A model generated the notes under the pieces. The model saw only the letters and a list, made by a program, of their open reading frames with translations, did not search any database and was not told where the DNA came from. Of a DNA stretch of 64,000 nucleotides, positions 1 through 13,852 are shown in pieces. A program made the translations under genes and the position numbers. Every line of letters starts with the position of its first letter. The first letter of the stretch is position 1. Where the stretch lies: contig CM035228.1 of assembly GCA_020226215.1 (NCBI GenBank), positions 67,801,989 to 67,865,988 of the forward strand, written 5' to 3'. The DNA comes from Sindora glabra. Lineage: Eukaryota > Streptophyta > Magnoliopsida > Fabales > Fabaceae.

Positions 1-1992
1 TAACTTTAAATACATTCACATTTGGATATCAAAACACCTAATTATCAAATGATAGTTCCACACTTCTCATGTATGGTCACAACTAAGTACAATCACAATT
101 ACAATCTTAATTAAAGCACACATTCATTAAAATGTCCTTTATTGCATCATTTACAAACGGTCAATCAATAGTAATTAATAAGAAACAAAGGGTACTTTGG
201 AAGCACCATTACACACCACAATCTTTATCATAATAGGAAGCAACCAAGATCATATATATTTCATACTCATTCCTATTGAGGTATATATCTACACACATTT
301 CAGTCTCTTGATTTTACAACATATTACCTAGTAAATAGAATAAATAGAGTATAAGAAAATTAAGTAGAAAAGTGCCTAAAATAGATATACACTCACTTGG
401 AAATGTCTATTTGCTCCAGGGATCTCCAAGTATTCCACTTTCATCTTTTTTTTTCTTTTTTCCTACTTCATAATTCATAAGGATAATTTATAAACATTAA
501 TATTACTTATTTCGTGATCATCTTGTTATGTATCTATCATATAAATATCATAAACTACTTATCTTTGATGTTTAGAGATTGAACACCCTATATTGGACCA
601 TTATAAATTATAAAAATATAAAATAAATTGGGTATGGTTGACTATAGAGTCACCATAGTTATGACCATTGAATAATATTTTATGGATGATTCAAAAATTA
701 TGAATAAATTATTTGTAAAGCTTATTTCATGTGAAAGTAAATTCAATTAGCTTTTTATAGACTACTCATTTGCCTAAATTGATTAAGATTTGAAAGTGTT
801 ATACCTTTTTGAAGATAAATATGAAAAGTCTATTTTTTGAAATCTTGAGTTTCTAACCTATTTCCTTTATTTTGATGATATCTCAAAATATATATAAAAT
901 TTTGATTTAAAACCAATTCTATTTGAAAATAGACTCAATTACCTTTAAAATAACAAGTAGTTTGTTTAAAACAAACATAAGATGAAGGAGTTATACCCTT
1001 TGAAAGTTAGCATAAATTTTTACATGCGATAGATCAATTCATCCATCCATGAACCCTTAGAATCGATTAGTTACTCAATTTTGAAGCCTAATTTCACCTA
1101 TGGATCCTTGGAATTAATTGACCGATCGATTCACACATAAAAATCTTAATTTTTTATTTTATCCATCTTTCAATACCTCATAAACACATGTATTACACAC
1201 CAAATCATAATATAATTATCAATACACTTATCTAATATATCATATCACCTCTCTCCATCATTTGTTACTTCCATCATATAAAAATAAACTAGATTGAAGT
1301 AAAATTATATAACAACCCATATTTCCTTAATATCCTCATATAATCATAAAATCCATAAATTTAGTTAAATTATTCACTCACCTTGTATGGAAAGAGAATA
1401 ATAGAAAGTTAGTTTGAAGATCCTTTAACTCTAATCACATTAAAATTCATGGATCCTAGAGTTAGGGTTTAAAATTTTCAATAAAACTAAATAACCTCAA
1501 ATCTGTTCATCACCCAAGAATAAATAAGAATGATTTTTTTATAAAAGTGATGTTCTTACCTTAATTACATGAAGAAATCAAGAAGAATGGAGGTTTTCCT
1601 TGCTTGATTGAAGGAATAGAGTAAGATTATGTAGAGAGAGTTGAGGAAAAGTTAAGAAATAAGGAAATGAGAGAGGGGTTAGGATTTGGGGGGTTGAAAT
1701 AGAGAAAATAAGGCCTCAGAGACAATTTTGAAAAGTTTCTCCTAAACCTCTTTCATACTTATATACTCACTTATATTAATACAAAGGTTTATACTTCATA
1801 ATTCTAATATATTTTTCTCAACACAATTTTCACCAAATTCATATTCCTATATTTTTAATTTAATTGACCTTATTTTTTTCTATACTTCTCACATAAAATT
1901 CCTAACTCAATCAACTTTATTGGTTGCCTTAACTATTCTTTCTCACATAATAATTTTTAATTTATTATAATTTTAAGGAGGGTGTAATAACA
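1..1992 (-). repeat. Probable partial LTR, minus orientation
   Basis: No coding sequence is visible. On the minus strand the block would begin near 1992 with TGTTATTACACCCTCC, which resembles the TGTAACACCC start common in long plant gypsy LTRs. The left end runs off the window. The interior is low-complexity AT-rich DNA with one purine-rich stretch at about 1590-1710. The family is inferred from the terminal motif and general texture only. A matching partner may be the block from 62346, but I could not align the two convincingly. Confidence 0.3.
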
Positions 1993-2366
1993 TATAGAGG
2001 AGACATACATACAACATATAGATTTCTAATAAGGATTAGAGAAATCATAAGGATGATGGACAATAAAAAGTCAGCATGTTATGATCACATTTGATATTAT
2101 TTTCCTGCTACATAGCCACAAAAATTCATTGTTGATATAATCATTAACACTTGTAACCATGAATTGGTTTTATGTCAATAAGAGACATAAAACCACCATG
2201 ATGAAATGTTAAATGGTTAGATTTGATGGGATTGTGAGGATGTTGTCTCTAAAAGCTAAATTGTTCTTAAAATTATGGCCATATAAAATCATTTTTGTAA
2301 ATCAATTTGGAGTTCTATTCTAAAAATATGTTTAGTTAAACTTATAAAACTTAATTAATATTATTT

Positions 2367-2785
2367 AAGTGGGAGAAATGTTAAAAATTTTTATTAGGTG
2401 AGTTGCTATTAATTGAGAATTTTTATTTAATAAAATAAATTAATTAATATTTAGTTCTATTTTGAAACATGTTTAAGGCTTAATTTAAAACTATGATCTA
2501 ATAAGGTATATATTTAGCACATTCATATAAATTAGTATAGTTTGACAATTGTATAGGCCAAACATATAATAAACATTTTATGAGAAAGGTTACTAGAGTT
2601 TTGTTAATAAGGATATAGGTTCCTTTTTCGCTTCTAACAAATAAATTCTAACCATTGAGAATCACTATGATAAAGAAGAATGAAAGGGAAGATCTAATGA
2701 ACACTATTCATTAAATACACAAATTTAATTATATATAATTGGTGCTCTAATTTCTCATTCATATGGCCTTGGTTGAATTCTTACA
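2367..2785 (+). repeat. Possible Copia-like polypurine tract and LTR
   Basis: AAGTGGGAG at 2367-2375 is followed after three bases by TGTTAAAAATT. This layout is typical of the polypurine tract and 3' LTR start of plant Copia elements. A candidate LTR end, GAATTCTTACA, falls at about 2785. No pol homology was recognised upstream in 1993-2366, and no second LTR was found. It could be a truncated 3' end or a solo remnant, or the motif could be chance. Confidence 0.3.
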
Positions 2786-4527
2786 CTAATATTTTTATAA
2801 ATTATGTACTCTTTCATTTCTTCCTTGTTTCAAACGATAAGAAGATAAGTTTTAATTTATTTTTAATTAATTTTAGGTGCAAATTATTATATCGTTGATC
2901 TAAGTTTAATTTTAAGTTCAACCCTATCACACAGTTGCAGTATAAATTTAAGGATAATAATTTAATACGTGTTCGAAATGTAGCAAGTTTTTATTCATAA
3001 ATTGTATACTGCAGTTGAAACTTTGTATATAAATATAATCTTATAAATTTTTCACAGGGGTTATAATTTTTATGAACTTTGCGTAACTAATCATATAAAA
3101 TGTTATATTATCAACAGAAGTTTGAGGTGAAGAGTTGATTATATTTTATGGATTTAAATTTAATTCATTATTAATGTAAATTAATTTTATATCATCACTA
3201 TTTTCAAATTAAAAAAATGTTAAAATTTTTTTACTGCAATTAAAAATTTTTAATTACTTAAAATTTTTAATGATATGTTTTTTTTTCATATTTACTGATA
3301 ATATAAAACGTAAAATATTTTACACTGATATAAAATTAAATTTAAACTTATATTTTGTTTAGCGGCGTTATTGAAACTACCACCTTGCTAGAGCACTACG
3401 ATGCATAATACAATTACAGTTATAGGTACTGAAGTCATATCTTCAAAATTATATCACAAAAAAATTTGAAAAACTATTTACCCAAAAAAAATTTTTCTGC
3501 AAAAAATATAATTATTTAAAAAATTAATATTTATAAGTCTCACAAAAGTTATAAAAGATGTACCGAGGATACAGAACCACTAGGAAAATAGAAGTACATG
3601 TTGATTACAATTATGTATATTGATATTTTTTAAAATATAAAAAAATATAAGATATTAATTTTAGAATATTAAAATTTTTATTCACATAAAATTCTACATA
3701 TCAATTCCTATAATAATCAATGTTTAAAATTTAGAGACCGATGACATTTTTTTAAATGAGGAAAATTTTGGACATTAATTCTTAAAAAAAAATAACTTGT
3801 TTATTTTTGCATGTTTGTAGACGTCAATTATTAAAATCACAGGCATTTAAAATCTTGAAACCGATGGCGCTTTTGTAGTATAAGAAAAAGTTTAAATGTT
3901 GATTGTTAAAAAAATAGACATGTTTATTCTCACAAAATTTTGAATGTTAATTTTTAAAATGATTGATGTTTGAAGTCATAAGATCAATAGTATTTTTGTA
4001 AATATAAGTAAAACTCTTATATTGGTCCCTAAAAAATTGATATCTAAAGCCTAAATATTAAATTTCAGTTCTATAAATGAAACAACATTTTGCTTTTCCC
4101 ATTATTACTTTTACCCTCATGTTTGATTATTTTCAAATTTAATCTCCACCTTTGTCCTCCTACCTCTATAACAGTCTAAGGCTCTATTTGTTTGTCTAAA
4201 AATATTTTCTATAAAAGAAGTCATTTGCATATATACTAATGAATAAATGATATATCATTTATATTAATAATTAAAAATAATAATAATTGATAGTTTGGAA
4301 ATTGAGGAAATGAAATTCTTTTTTGAAAGGAGAAAAAGTTATTTTCTTCAAATTTTTCATATTTAATATTAAATAAATAAAATATTTTTTCTCATTTTAA
4401 TATTTTATAATTATATTTTACAAAAAATATTTTCTAATAAAATAAATAGAATTTAAATGTCATTTTGTTTTCCATTACATACGAATGAACTACCCTGTTC
4501 TAGGTTGATGATTCAAAATATAAGGAT
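2786..4527. other. AT-rich intergenic DNA, no gene recognised
   Basis: No exon-like or conserved protein segment is visible in any frame. From about 3540 to 4010 there are repeated phrases (ccgatgaca, ccgatggcg, gacgtcaat) beside a TTTTGTAGTA at 3871-3880. These recall the subterminal repeats of CACTA elements, but no paired CACTA/TAGTG ends could be placed. From 4180 to 4460 there is a stretch resembling a short foldback element. Confidence 0.4.
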
Positions 4528-5182
4528 GTATTTGAATATACTTTTTGTTTTCTAGTTTTTAAAAACTAATCTTAAAAGTTGTTTTTAAAAAATTACTTCT
4601 TGAATTCAAGAAAAATAAAGAATAGAAAATGTCTCGTAAAATAAATAAATAAAAATTTTATTTAATTACAGAATTGTCATCAAGAATAAAAAGAATATGC
4701 TCAAAAAAACCTCTAATTTTTTTTGTTTTTAAAATAAACATTTTAGAAACGGTTTTTAAAAGTAAAACTAAGAACATGTTATCAAGTAAGTTTTTAAATG
4801 TTTTTGTTTTTAAAAATAGGAAACTAATCTCAATGTGGTACTAAATCCAAATAGACTCTAAGTATGTGTTTGAATATATTTTTATTTTTGTATTTTTAAA
4901 AATTATTCTCAAAAATTATTTTTAATTTTTAAATTGAAGAAAAATAAAAAATAGAGGATGATTAATAGTATAAATAAGAATATATTTTAGTTAATTACAA
5001 AACTGACATTCAAAATAAAAAATAAGCTTTAAAAATAACTAAAAGTTGTTTCTTTTTTTAGTTTTCTAAGTTGTATATTTAGAGAACAGTTTTCAAAAGT
5101 AGATTCTAAAAATAAATTGTCAAGCAAGTTCTTTTATTTTTTTTAAAAAAATATTTTTAAAAATAGAAAGCAAACAAATCTT
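4528..5182. repeat. Two adjacent copies of a ~330-bp MITE-like repeat
   Basis: Copy A (about 4528-4858) and copy B (about 4861-5182) align along their whole length in the same orientation. Both begin with a TGTATTTGAATATA-like sequence, pass through a TTTAATTACA/TTAGTTAATTACA core and end in an AAATAGA/CAAACAAAT region. The end of each copy is partly the reverse complement of its start, as expected for a MITE. They are clearly diverged, so the duplication is old. No open reading frame is present. Confidence 0.55.
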
Positions 5183-5699
5183 AAGAGTTGTCTTTCTTAT
5201 TTTTATTTCTTTGATCTCTACCTCTTCTATTTCTCTATTTTTTTGCATTGATTTCTTTAAGATATTTTGGTTTATGTTTCCTTTTTATAACTTTAATTGT
5301 TGTGTTTGATTTTTATATGCCTATTATATATTTAATAAAATGTTGCAATAAAATTTAAAGTTATTTGATTATGAGATGGAAAAAATTAAAAAATAAAAAC
5401 TTATCAAAATAATCATTTTTTGCAATTTTATAGGGACAAACCAATTTTTATATTTGAAATGGATAAATCACAAAAATGATATGAAATAAAAAAAATCCCA
5501 ACACAAATAATAAAAGGTAAAATTATGATTTTTAAAAATTTTTAACTTAAAATATAAATTTTTGGCAGAGTGAACCATGTCTTTGACTGCACAATTGAGT
5601 CTCACTAATACTAAAAATGTGAACTCTTCTTGTAAGTTACATAATTTTTTTCACAATGATTAAAAAAATCTAGAACGGTCTAAAATATAATATCATTTA

Positions 5700-6862
5700 G
5701 GTGGTGTTTGATTTGTAGAATATTTTTAACATTCTTGAGAATATTACATTCATATATTTGAGGTTTAAAAAAATATTTGAAAATATTGCATTCTTGATAA
5801 TATTTTAGGTTTCGAAAATATTTTTGACCTAATTTTTTCTCAAAATATTCTTACGAGGGAAGGTGAGAATCTCAAATTCTCGTGAAATGAGAATGTTGAA
5901 ATTAAAATAAAAGGATAAAATTATCATTATATTTAATTCTTTTTCTTATTTATCACTTTATCAAATAATTTTTAATTTAAATTAGAGAATAATTATTAAT
6001 TTATTTTTAAAATATTTTTTATTGTTAATAATATAATAATATTAATTTTTAACTATAATTTCTTTTCTATTATTATTCCTAATGTTTGAAAGATTATTTT
6101 AATATAATTATATATACATATGAATTTTTTCATTAAAAAAATAATATGATAAACTCGGACTTTTTTTAAAAAAAGCATATTTATATATAAAAATATAAAA
6201 TAATAATATTTTTATATTAAATAAGAAATTATAATATAAAATTTAATACTAACATGAAATACAATTATAAAAATAATTTAATTGTAAAAATTTATAATTA
6301 TATAAAAGTGGAAATGTTAAGTATATTTAATATTATAATAATAACTAAAATAAATTATACTCATTTTTTTAAAAAAATTGGTCTAATAATACTAATAATT
6401 ATAATAATAAAGTATAGAATATTAAAATATAATAAAATGTAAAATTTAAAAGTATAATATATTAAATATTAAAATGTAATAAAGCGTAAAATATTTATAT
6501 ATATATATATATGTTAATAAATTTTTAGATATTAAATATTAAATTTTAATGTATTAGGTGTTAAAAATTTTTATTATTTATGTAATTTTAAATAAAAATA
6601 TGATTCATTATATTATATTTTATAATAAAAATTTTGATAAAAATATTTTTGAAATAATTTTAAAATTTTTAAAAATATCAAATACCAACTAAATATAGTA
6701 ATATAGTATATTTAGGAATTTGATAAAATATTTTTTAAAAAATTTATAATAAATCAAATATAATAATATTATGTTTTCATTAATTAAATTTATAAAAATT
6801 ATATTTTTAAAAATATATTTTTTTTTAGAAATATAAAATTTTGCAAATCAAATCAAATGTAA
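5700..6862. mobile_element. Foldback (MITE-like) element, ~1.16 kb
   Basis: The left end (GGTGGTGTTTGATTTG at 5700) recurs inverted at the right end (gcaaatcaaatcaaatgtaat ending near 6862), giving imperfect terminal inverted repeats of about 35 bp. The interior is extremely AT-rich, includes a TA microsatellite at about 6495-6512 and encodes no credible protein. The GTTTGATTTG ends recall hAT-type MITEs. Target-site duplications were not resolved, so the family is an inference. Confidence 0.5.
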
Positions 6863-9800
6863 TCTTGCGTGCATACGTCGATAAAAAACCGTAGACACGC
6901 GGCACTTTTTTAACAGTGGATTAAAGACTAGAATAAGAACAGAAAGAAGCCAGCTGTAATCCACTTTATCGGTCACTCAAAGTACTTAGAAAATGTCTTT
7001 ATCTTCGTATTAGTACATATATTATTAAAGGTTGCAAAATAGTTCTTATTCCTATGCGGTTCACTAAATTTAGGAGTCGTTTGCACCGGAAGAAACTTTT
7101 TTTGTAAAAAAATTAAAATTTCAAAATAATAATTTTCCGTAGAAAGAAACTTCTCACAAAAAATTAAATTTTTTAAAAAATATTTAAAATTATTTGACTA
7201 ATATATAAAAAATAATATTTTTTAAGAATTAACTATTTATATATTTTATTTAGTTTAACTTTAAATATTTTAAAAAATTTTAATACAATAACTATTATAT
7301 TCTTAATATTATTATAATATAAATTAATATATTTTAATTATTATTAATTAAATTTAATAAAAATAATTTTATTATTATATTCATAAATGATATAAGAAAT
7401 ATAACTTATCTAAAAAGAAGTGATTAAATAATTTTTCATGCTTTATGACTAAACAATTTCCCATGCTTTGTGAAAAATAATTTTTTTAAAAAGTTCTATT
7501 CCTTTTAATTTGTTAAATAATAATCAATTAAATATTCATCCCTTTTTTAATTTTTAAAAAATAAAATTTCTTATATTATTGAAATTATTGGATCATGAAT
7601 TCAACTTATCCAAAATGAGTTTATAATTTGATTCATACTCTGACTAAAGAAATACCTATAAATAAGTATAAAAAAAGAAGTTTAAGGTTGATTAATAAAA
7701 CATCCCTCAAAATCTTGTGAGAACTCTCTCTGTTTTTTTTTTCTTTTTTCACATAAAGAAGAGATTTAAACCGTAAACAAAATTATTTTTTTTGAAGTGA
7801 TTATCAATACAATTAATAAAAATAAATATTAAATCTTAAATATTTTACTGTAAACCTCTAATATTCGATATGTATAAATTTAATTTATATCCTCTTATAT
7901 TTTTGAACAGAAACAAATTAACGGGATTCCGTGATTGAGGCGAGCTACTTCGTACATGATAGGTTAAAGAGGCTCGAAAGAAGTAAAGCTTCATTTCATT
8001 GTTATTTCAATTCCAGAATGTTAAATTGTTAATATTATTTTGGCCCAAAAATAGTAAAGCTCTTTAGCGAAAAATAAAAACTCAATGTGATGAACAATAA
8101 AATAAAGCCACTTTGACAAATTACAACCCATCAAAGATAGCAAATTGCGGCGTAAACGAGGGTGATTTATTGCTTAAGATAAAAAAAATGGTGTTATGAA
8201 TAATAGAAAAAAACCCATATTAATTGTTTAAAATTTCTCACAAATCAAGTCTTTTTATCAACTTTTATTATTTATAAATTAAACAATAATGTTACTAAAT
8301 AATATAATATATTTTATTTTTATTATGAAAATTATTTTAAATAAGATAAAATTCTAATATTAAAAGTAATAATTGAATTAATTTATTACATATCCTTTTA
8401 TTTTTCCTATTCACTTATAGGATTGTAACTAGACATTCATATCATTCCAATAGTATAAATATAAATTGCTAATATTAATAAGAGGGTGGCATCCTTTACT
8501 CTTTTTCTTGGATAAAATACCCATACTTCCTTTTTAAGGCAACTTATACTAAGTGAAGGTATTTTAGAAATCTCAAAGTCTTTTCTTAAGGGAATTTTCA
8601 ATTCCTCTTTCTCATGTGATTCCAATTTATATTTATTATATTTCAAACTCAATATAATGTAATTTATGTTTAATTAAAATATCTTTAAGAAATGAAAGTT
8701 TATTATCGTAAAAATATTCTAATTCTAATTCTAATTCTGACAGAAAAAGTTGATTATGTGTACTTTTACTTTGTAGGAAATTCGCTATTTAAAAACTTGA
8801 ATATATTATTGCCAAAATAAAATATAACAATTTAATCCCACCACTTTTAGAAAAATTTTCTTGCACATAAAAATTTCATTTGTTGTGTTGTCTTCTCTCC
8901 AAGCTAGAATTTCTTAAAATGTGTGTGTTTAAATGTAAACAATTGTCTTAGATCACTATCATAATTAATTTTAACGGTAGAGTCAAAATGGAATATTTAT
9001 AAGTTAAAAGTCTACTGGCAAATTTGAGTTTATATGGTGTCAGGTTGAAATATTTAAAAGTTAAAAAATAGAAAATACTAGAGTTTGTGCTGTGCAGTCT
9101 ACACGAGTATTTATTAAAATTTTATTATAAATATAAGAATATTTTATGTAATAAAAGAAAATTGTTATGCAAATATTGAAATATCAATTGGGGCATTTAT
9201 TTTACAATGATACATTCAAGTTAATAAATAATAAAATTTTAACATAGCATATAGAAAATGGAGAATTAAACCTCTGTATTCTTTTTTTTTTTTTTAAGGT
9301 TTAGGTTCCCTGCTCTCTAGCATTACTTAATTTATTTATTGAATTGCCTGTTAAAGAAAATAGAAGTTGTTGAGGGAGTAGATTGCAATATTCAAAATAA
9401 AATATAATTATTGTAAAAATTGATTTTTGTGCAATCTAATTGCCAACTAACAGGAAAATTTAAGGATTTTAACTAAGGTCAATAAAGTCTAGATAACAGT
9501 TAGGTATGGAAATCCTGCCCTTTAAAGTGACAGTAGGAGAAGAATTTCTTTTTGGTTTTACTGTAGCTGTTGGTATCATAATAGGAAAGATAATGATATT
9601 GAAACATTATTTTTAGAGTTGAGGATTTTTATTATTTAATATATTAATATTTTTAATTTTAATTAATTTATTTTAAAATTAAAAAATAATTTAATAGTAA
9701 AATATTTAAAGTCTTGAGAGATATGCTCCAGCGTTATCCTAATATGATAAAAGAAGGGATTCAAGTGGAGAGGGTCTGTTAAATTTGAAAAAGAGTAATG

Positions 9801-10534
9801 GATTTTATCGCATGTCAACCAAGTGGAATCAACTTTTTATTTCGTTAACAACCCTATTAAAATTTTCCACCCAAGTACTATTTTAATTACTCCCTTTTTT
9901 ATTTTTCAAATATTATTTTAAAAAAAATTATTTTTATTTGTTTTTCATTTTAAGAAATTAAAATTGTATTTTTTATCTTCTTTTAAATTTTATCTTTATT
10001 ATCTAAATAAATATTCAATAATTTTATTTATTAGTTGACTTTCAATTGATATATTAATAAATAATAGTTTATTTCTCTAAAATTAAAATTATTTATTATC
10101 TTTCTTAATTTATATTTATCTTAAACATTATTTATAAAGAAATGAGGCAGTAATTTAAAAGGACGGAGGAGAAACATAGAGTACATGGTGGTTTTTGTTG
10201 TTATCGTTGGAATAAGATCGATGAAGACAAGAGAAAAGAACGGTAAAGTTAATATAAATTTTAATGTCTTTCTTTTTTATAATTTTCATTAAAATAAGTT
10301 ATTTTAATTAATTGTTAAATTTTTTTAAAAAGTTATAATCAATTTTGAGATCATTTCAGTGACAATATTTTTAATTTTATTATAGTACCAAGAATTTTAA
10401 TATTATTTTAATTTATATTTTAATAAATAAACAAATTATTTTTTAAGTTTCAAAAATTAATCAATTATAATATTAAATGATTTATTTATTAAAATATAAG
10501 TAAAAATAATATTAAAATTTTAATGCTACGTGGA
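6863..10534. other. AT-rich intergenic DNA, no gene recognised
   Basis: Short open frames occur, such as a 71-codon one on the minus strand at 8437-8652, but they match nothing I recognise and carry no splice context. A further foldback-like stretch lies at about 7080-7490. Otherwise I see only low-complexity A/T tracts. Confidence 0.4.
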
Positions 10535-10860
10535 GCTTAAAATGTTTGCCGTGCCTGGATACTTGGACTCGCCATGCCTTGCCTCATGGATACTTGGACG
10601 TTCTTTTTTATATTTTTTTCAAGTATTTGGACTTGCCACTCGTCCTTCTTCTACACTTGTACCCGAATGCGTTGACTGTTGGCCCGTAAACCCCGGTTGC
10701 TGACTTCTGGATATCATATTGAACTGATGAGGCTCATATGATTACGATCTTTATTGGGTTCATCCTGGACCGAGACGGACCATTAGCACCCTAGTCGACC
10801 TGATCAGCTAGGGAACGCATTTGTTTTTTTTTTTTTTGGCCAGGCTAGGGAATGCACTAG
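10535..10860. other. GC-richer island with internal duplications
   Basis: This stretch is visibly less AT-rich than its neighbours. It contains short internal duplications: three versions of TGGATACTTGGAC/TATTTGGACTTGCCA, and two of GCTAGGGAA(C/T)GCA. No reading frame stays open. It may be a fragment of a repeat family of different base composition. No function can be assigned. Confidence 0.35.
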
Positions 10861-11479
10861 TTGACACGTTTTAATTTTCTATTTGCTTCATCAGAAAATA
10901 TTATTTATAAAAAAAATTATATATATTAATAAAAATAATATACTTTGAAAAAATAATATATAAAAATATAACAATAAAAGAAGATAAATTCTTTTTTAAA
11001 ATGAAATAAATTACTCTTCTCAAATTTTTCCATATTTAATATTATACAAATCAAACACTTTCTTCCCACAGATGTTAGTCCTTACCTCATAGATGCCATG
11101 AAACCCTCCAAAGCTTGCCACACTACGGATAGATTTCTTTCTTTCTTTCCTTCTTTTTTTTGCCTTTCTCTTTTCCTTTCTTTCTATTTATGGTATGCTG
11201 GAGATTTAAAAAGAAGATCACAAAAGATAACAGAAGAGTTTAAAATAAGTAAATTTGCTTATCTAGAATCTATGGCTTGACTTATATTTAGCCTGAAACA
11301 AGCCAAATTTAGAGTTGTTAAACTATGTTAAACTTATAAATCAATATATGCGGCATGTAATCAATAAAAACTTATATGATAATTGCATGTGATTTTGTAG
11401 AGATGAGTTGTTTTTTAGATTTACTTTTTTTACATATTTTCTAGTGGGACACTGATCCCTCATGAATAGGGTTAGAAAT

Positions 11480-11985
11480 AAGTTAAGCCACTTATTAGAG
11501 GCATATAGCCTAATGTTCAACCTAACCTTACCTAATTTTTTTATCTAAATAGATTAGATCAAAATTGATAAATAAGCTTACTTACATAAAAAGGTTAGAC
11601 CTATTTTTTTTTATGTTTGGCATATAAGCCTATTTAATAATTAATGAGTTTATATATAATAATATATATATTGATAAAATAGACATATATATAATATCAA
11701 TATAATTTTAATACAAACAATTATGACTTGACTTATGTTCAGCCTAACTTATGTTTAGCCTAATATTGCTTAATCTCTTTATTGAAATAGGTTAGATCAA
11801 GGCTAATAAATAAGTTTGCTTAAATAAATAGGTTAGATCTATTTTTTGTAGGTTTGGCTTACACACCTATCAAACTAACTTATTTAATAATTGATATGTT
11901 TATATATAATAATATATACATTTATAAAATACACACATATATAATTTTAGTATAATTTTAATACAAATAATTACATATACACTTA
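11480..11985. repeat. Tandem duplication, ~250-bp unit
   Basis: Two diverged copies (about 11480-11730 and 11731-11985) share the phrases taggttagatc, tatttaataattgat, gtttatatataataatata and ttaatacaaa-aatta in the same order at a spacing of about 250 bp. Flanking sequence at 11280-11340 and 12000-12130 has related wording, so this may be part of a larger degenerate array. It is non-coding. Confidence 0.55.
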
Positions 11986-12884
11986 ATTTAATTGTTGACT
12001 TATTTTTTAACTCTAAGATCTTTGCCTATTAGCTTATTTGAAGTTTTTTTTATGTAAATAAGTTAATAAATCAGGTTAGACTTTTGAAATAGATTATGTC
12101 AAGCTTAAATTTTAATCTTATATAAGTTGACAAGTTTTGCTCATATTAATAATTTACAAAATAATTTTATTTTATTTAAGATAAAATCTAACTTAACTTA
12201 TCTTATTTTCACCCCTATTCACCAATCACAAGGATAATATCCCTAAGTTGCTCCATAAACAATGATAGGGAAAATAATAAGGGCGTGAGTACGAGGTAGT
12301 ATAAAGTTAATCTGTTTCTTGCCCCATGACAGCCTATATTATAATCCATTCATGCTTTTTGACTATATATTAGTGATTAGTCTATTAAATCATAAAAAAA
12401 ATAATTATAAAATAATAAATTAAAAAAATGAATATGGGCTACCCAACAAGTTGATGGTGTGGGATGGACTACATGTGGTAAAATTGTTTAAGAGTGTGAA
12501 TTTAGATGGGTGACCTACTTTTTTTTATTTTTTTCCATCTTTAGTGCAATGACTCTTCTATTTATTTTTTTCTGATGCAATTAACTTTCTAATACTTATT
12601 ATGAAATTGAGTTTGTCAATTGATGAAGTAGTTATTTTTCAAGGATTAGTATTCGCATTCAATGGTGATAATTAAACAAATTTTCTAACCATATTTTTTC
12701 ATTTTTTTTTCACTTGATTGAAGATTTAAAAAGTGGGAAATTTCCTTTGAAATTTTACTAATGGACTCATTATGGCTTCTACTACTTGTTTAAACCTTGA
12801 ATCATCATTATGTGCACCTCAAATGTCATCCCAAAGGAAAGAAAAATGACATATTAAACTCGTACCCTTGAGGTTTAGTAATTT

Positions 12885-13400
12885 GGATAAATTACACAAA
12901 ATTTCCTTCTACTATATGTGATTTTTTAGATCCTCTAAATTAAGAAAATGTCCAAGTAATTCCCTTATAAATTGTGCAATTAACATCTTTCATTCATGAA
13001 ATTCAATGAAATAAGGTATTTCCGCATTATGAGATTAATTAACATTATAAAATACAATTTTATCATTTAAATTTATTATTTTTTATTATAGAACTCTTGT
13101 CTAACATATTTTCATTTCTAAAATTCACTATTTGTAAATGTTAAAATTTCAATCCTAAAATTTGAAGATGTATGCAATATCAAACTTTCCATTATAATTA
13201 ATTTATTTAGTGGTAAGTACATATTTTGTAGTATTAATTAGTCATATAAATGGTATACAGGTTGTTTTGTTAATTTTAGTGAAAAAAATTTTAGCATAAA
13301 AGTTAACCACATAGTTTAGGAAGGTTATCCACACATTTCTATGGTTTACGGGTTATATGCATATTATGAATAATTGAGGAGAATTTTATGTAATTTATCC
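12885..13400. mobile_element. Foldback (MITE-like) element, ~0.5 kb
   Basis: The left terminus GGATAAATTACACAAAATTT (from 12885) is mirrored by gaattttatgtaatttatcc ending at 13400, giving clear terminal inverted repeats. The interior is non-coding. The terminal sequence resembles that of the element at 14951-15178, and related wording follows this element at 13400-13560, suggesting one family amplified locally. Confidence 0.6.
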
Positions 13401-13852
13401 TAATTATATTTGTCTTTTCAAATTTTTAAAATATATCATATCCATTACTTTAAAAAGATAAGAAGAGTGAGTGTATATATTTTAAAATAAAAAAAAACTT
13501 GAGTGTAATTAAATTATACCTTAAGTAAGATGAATGTAAATTGTGGAATATAATTTCTAAGCCTCCTATGGCTTTTTAGGTTGTTACACAACTTGTGACT
13601 TAGAAAATATTTTTAATTTTACTCTAATATTGAAATTTCTATACTATTGCCATTTGTATCTTGATACATAAAACATTTTAGGCATCATGACTAAGTGGAT
13701 TCTAAAGTTTAAAAGTGATTTTCTTGCTTATTAAGATATAAGAGGTAACAATATTGAGAATTCTCAATACTATGGTAGAATAAAAAATATTTCCACTTGT
13801 CTTGTGATTAGTTTGGGAACAAAAATAGCATAAGGGAAGGAAGAAAATAAAA

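Noticed and set aside
3394..3880. Small CACTA-like element between CACTACGATGC and TTTTGTAGTA
   Set aside because: The termini are not complementary beyond five bases and the right end has a mutated TAGTG.
6254..6442. 62-codon plus-strand open frame rich in Ile, Lys and Asn
   Set aside because: It lies inside an extremely AT-rich foldback element; the translation is low-complexity and purely compositional.
11098..11280. 60-codon plus-strand frame with a Phe/Leu/Ser-rich hydrophobic stretch
   Set aside because: The hydrophobic part comes from a TTTC-rich tract; there is no downstream continuation or family resemblance.
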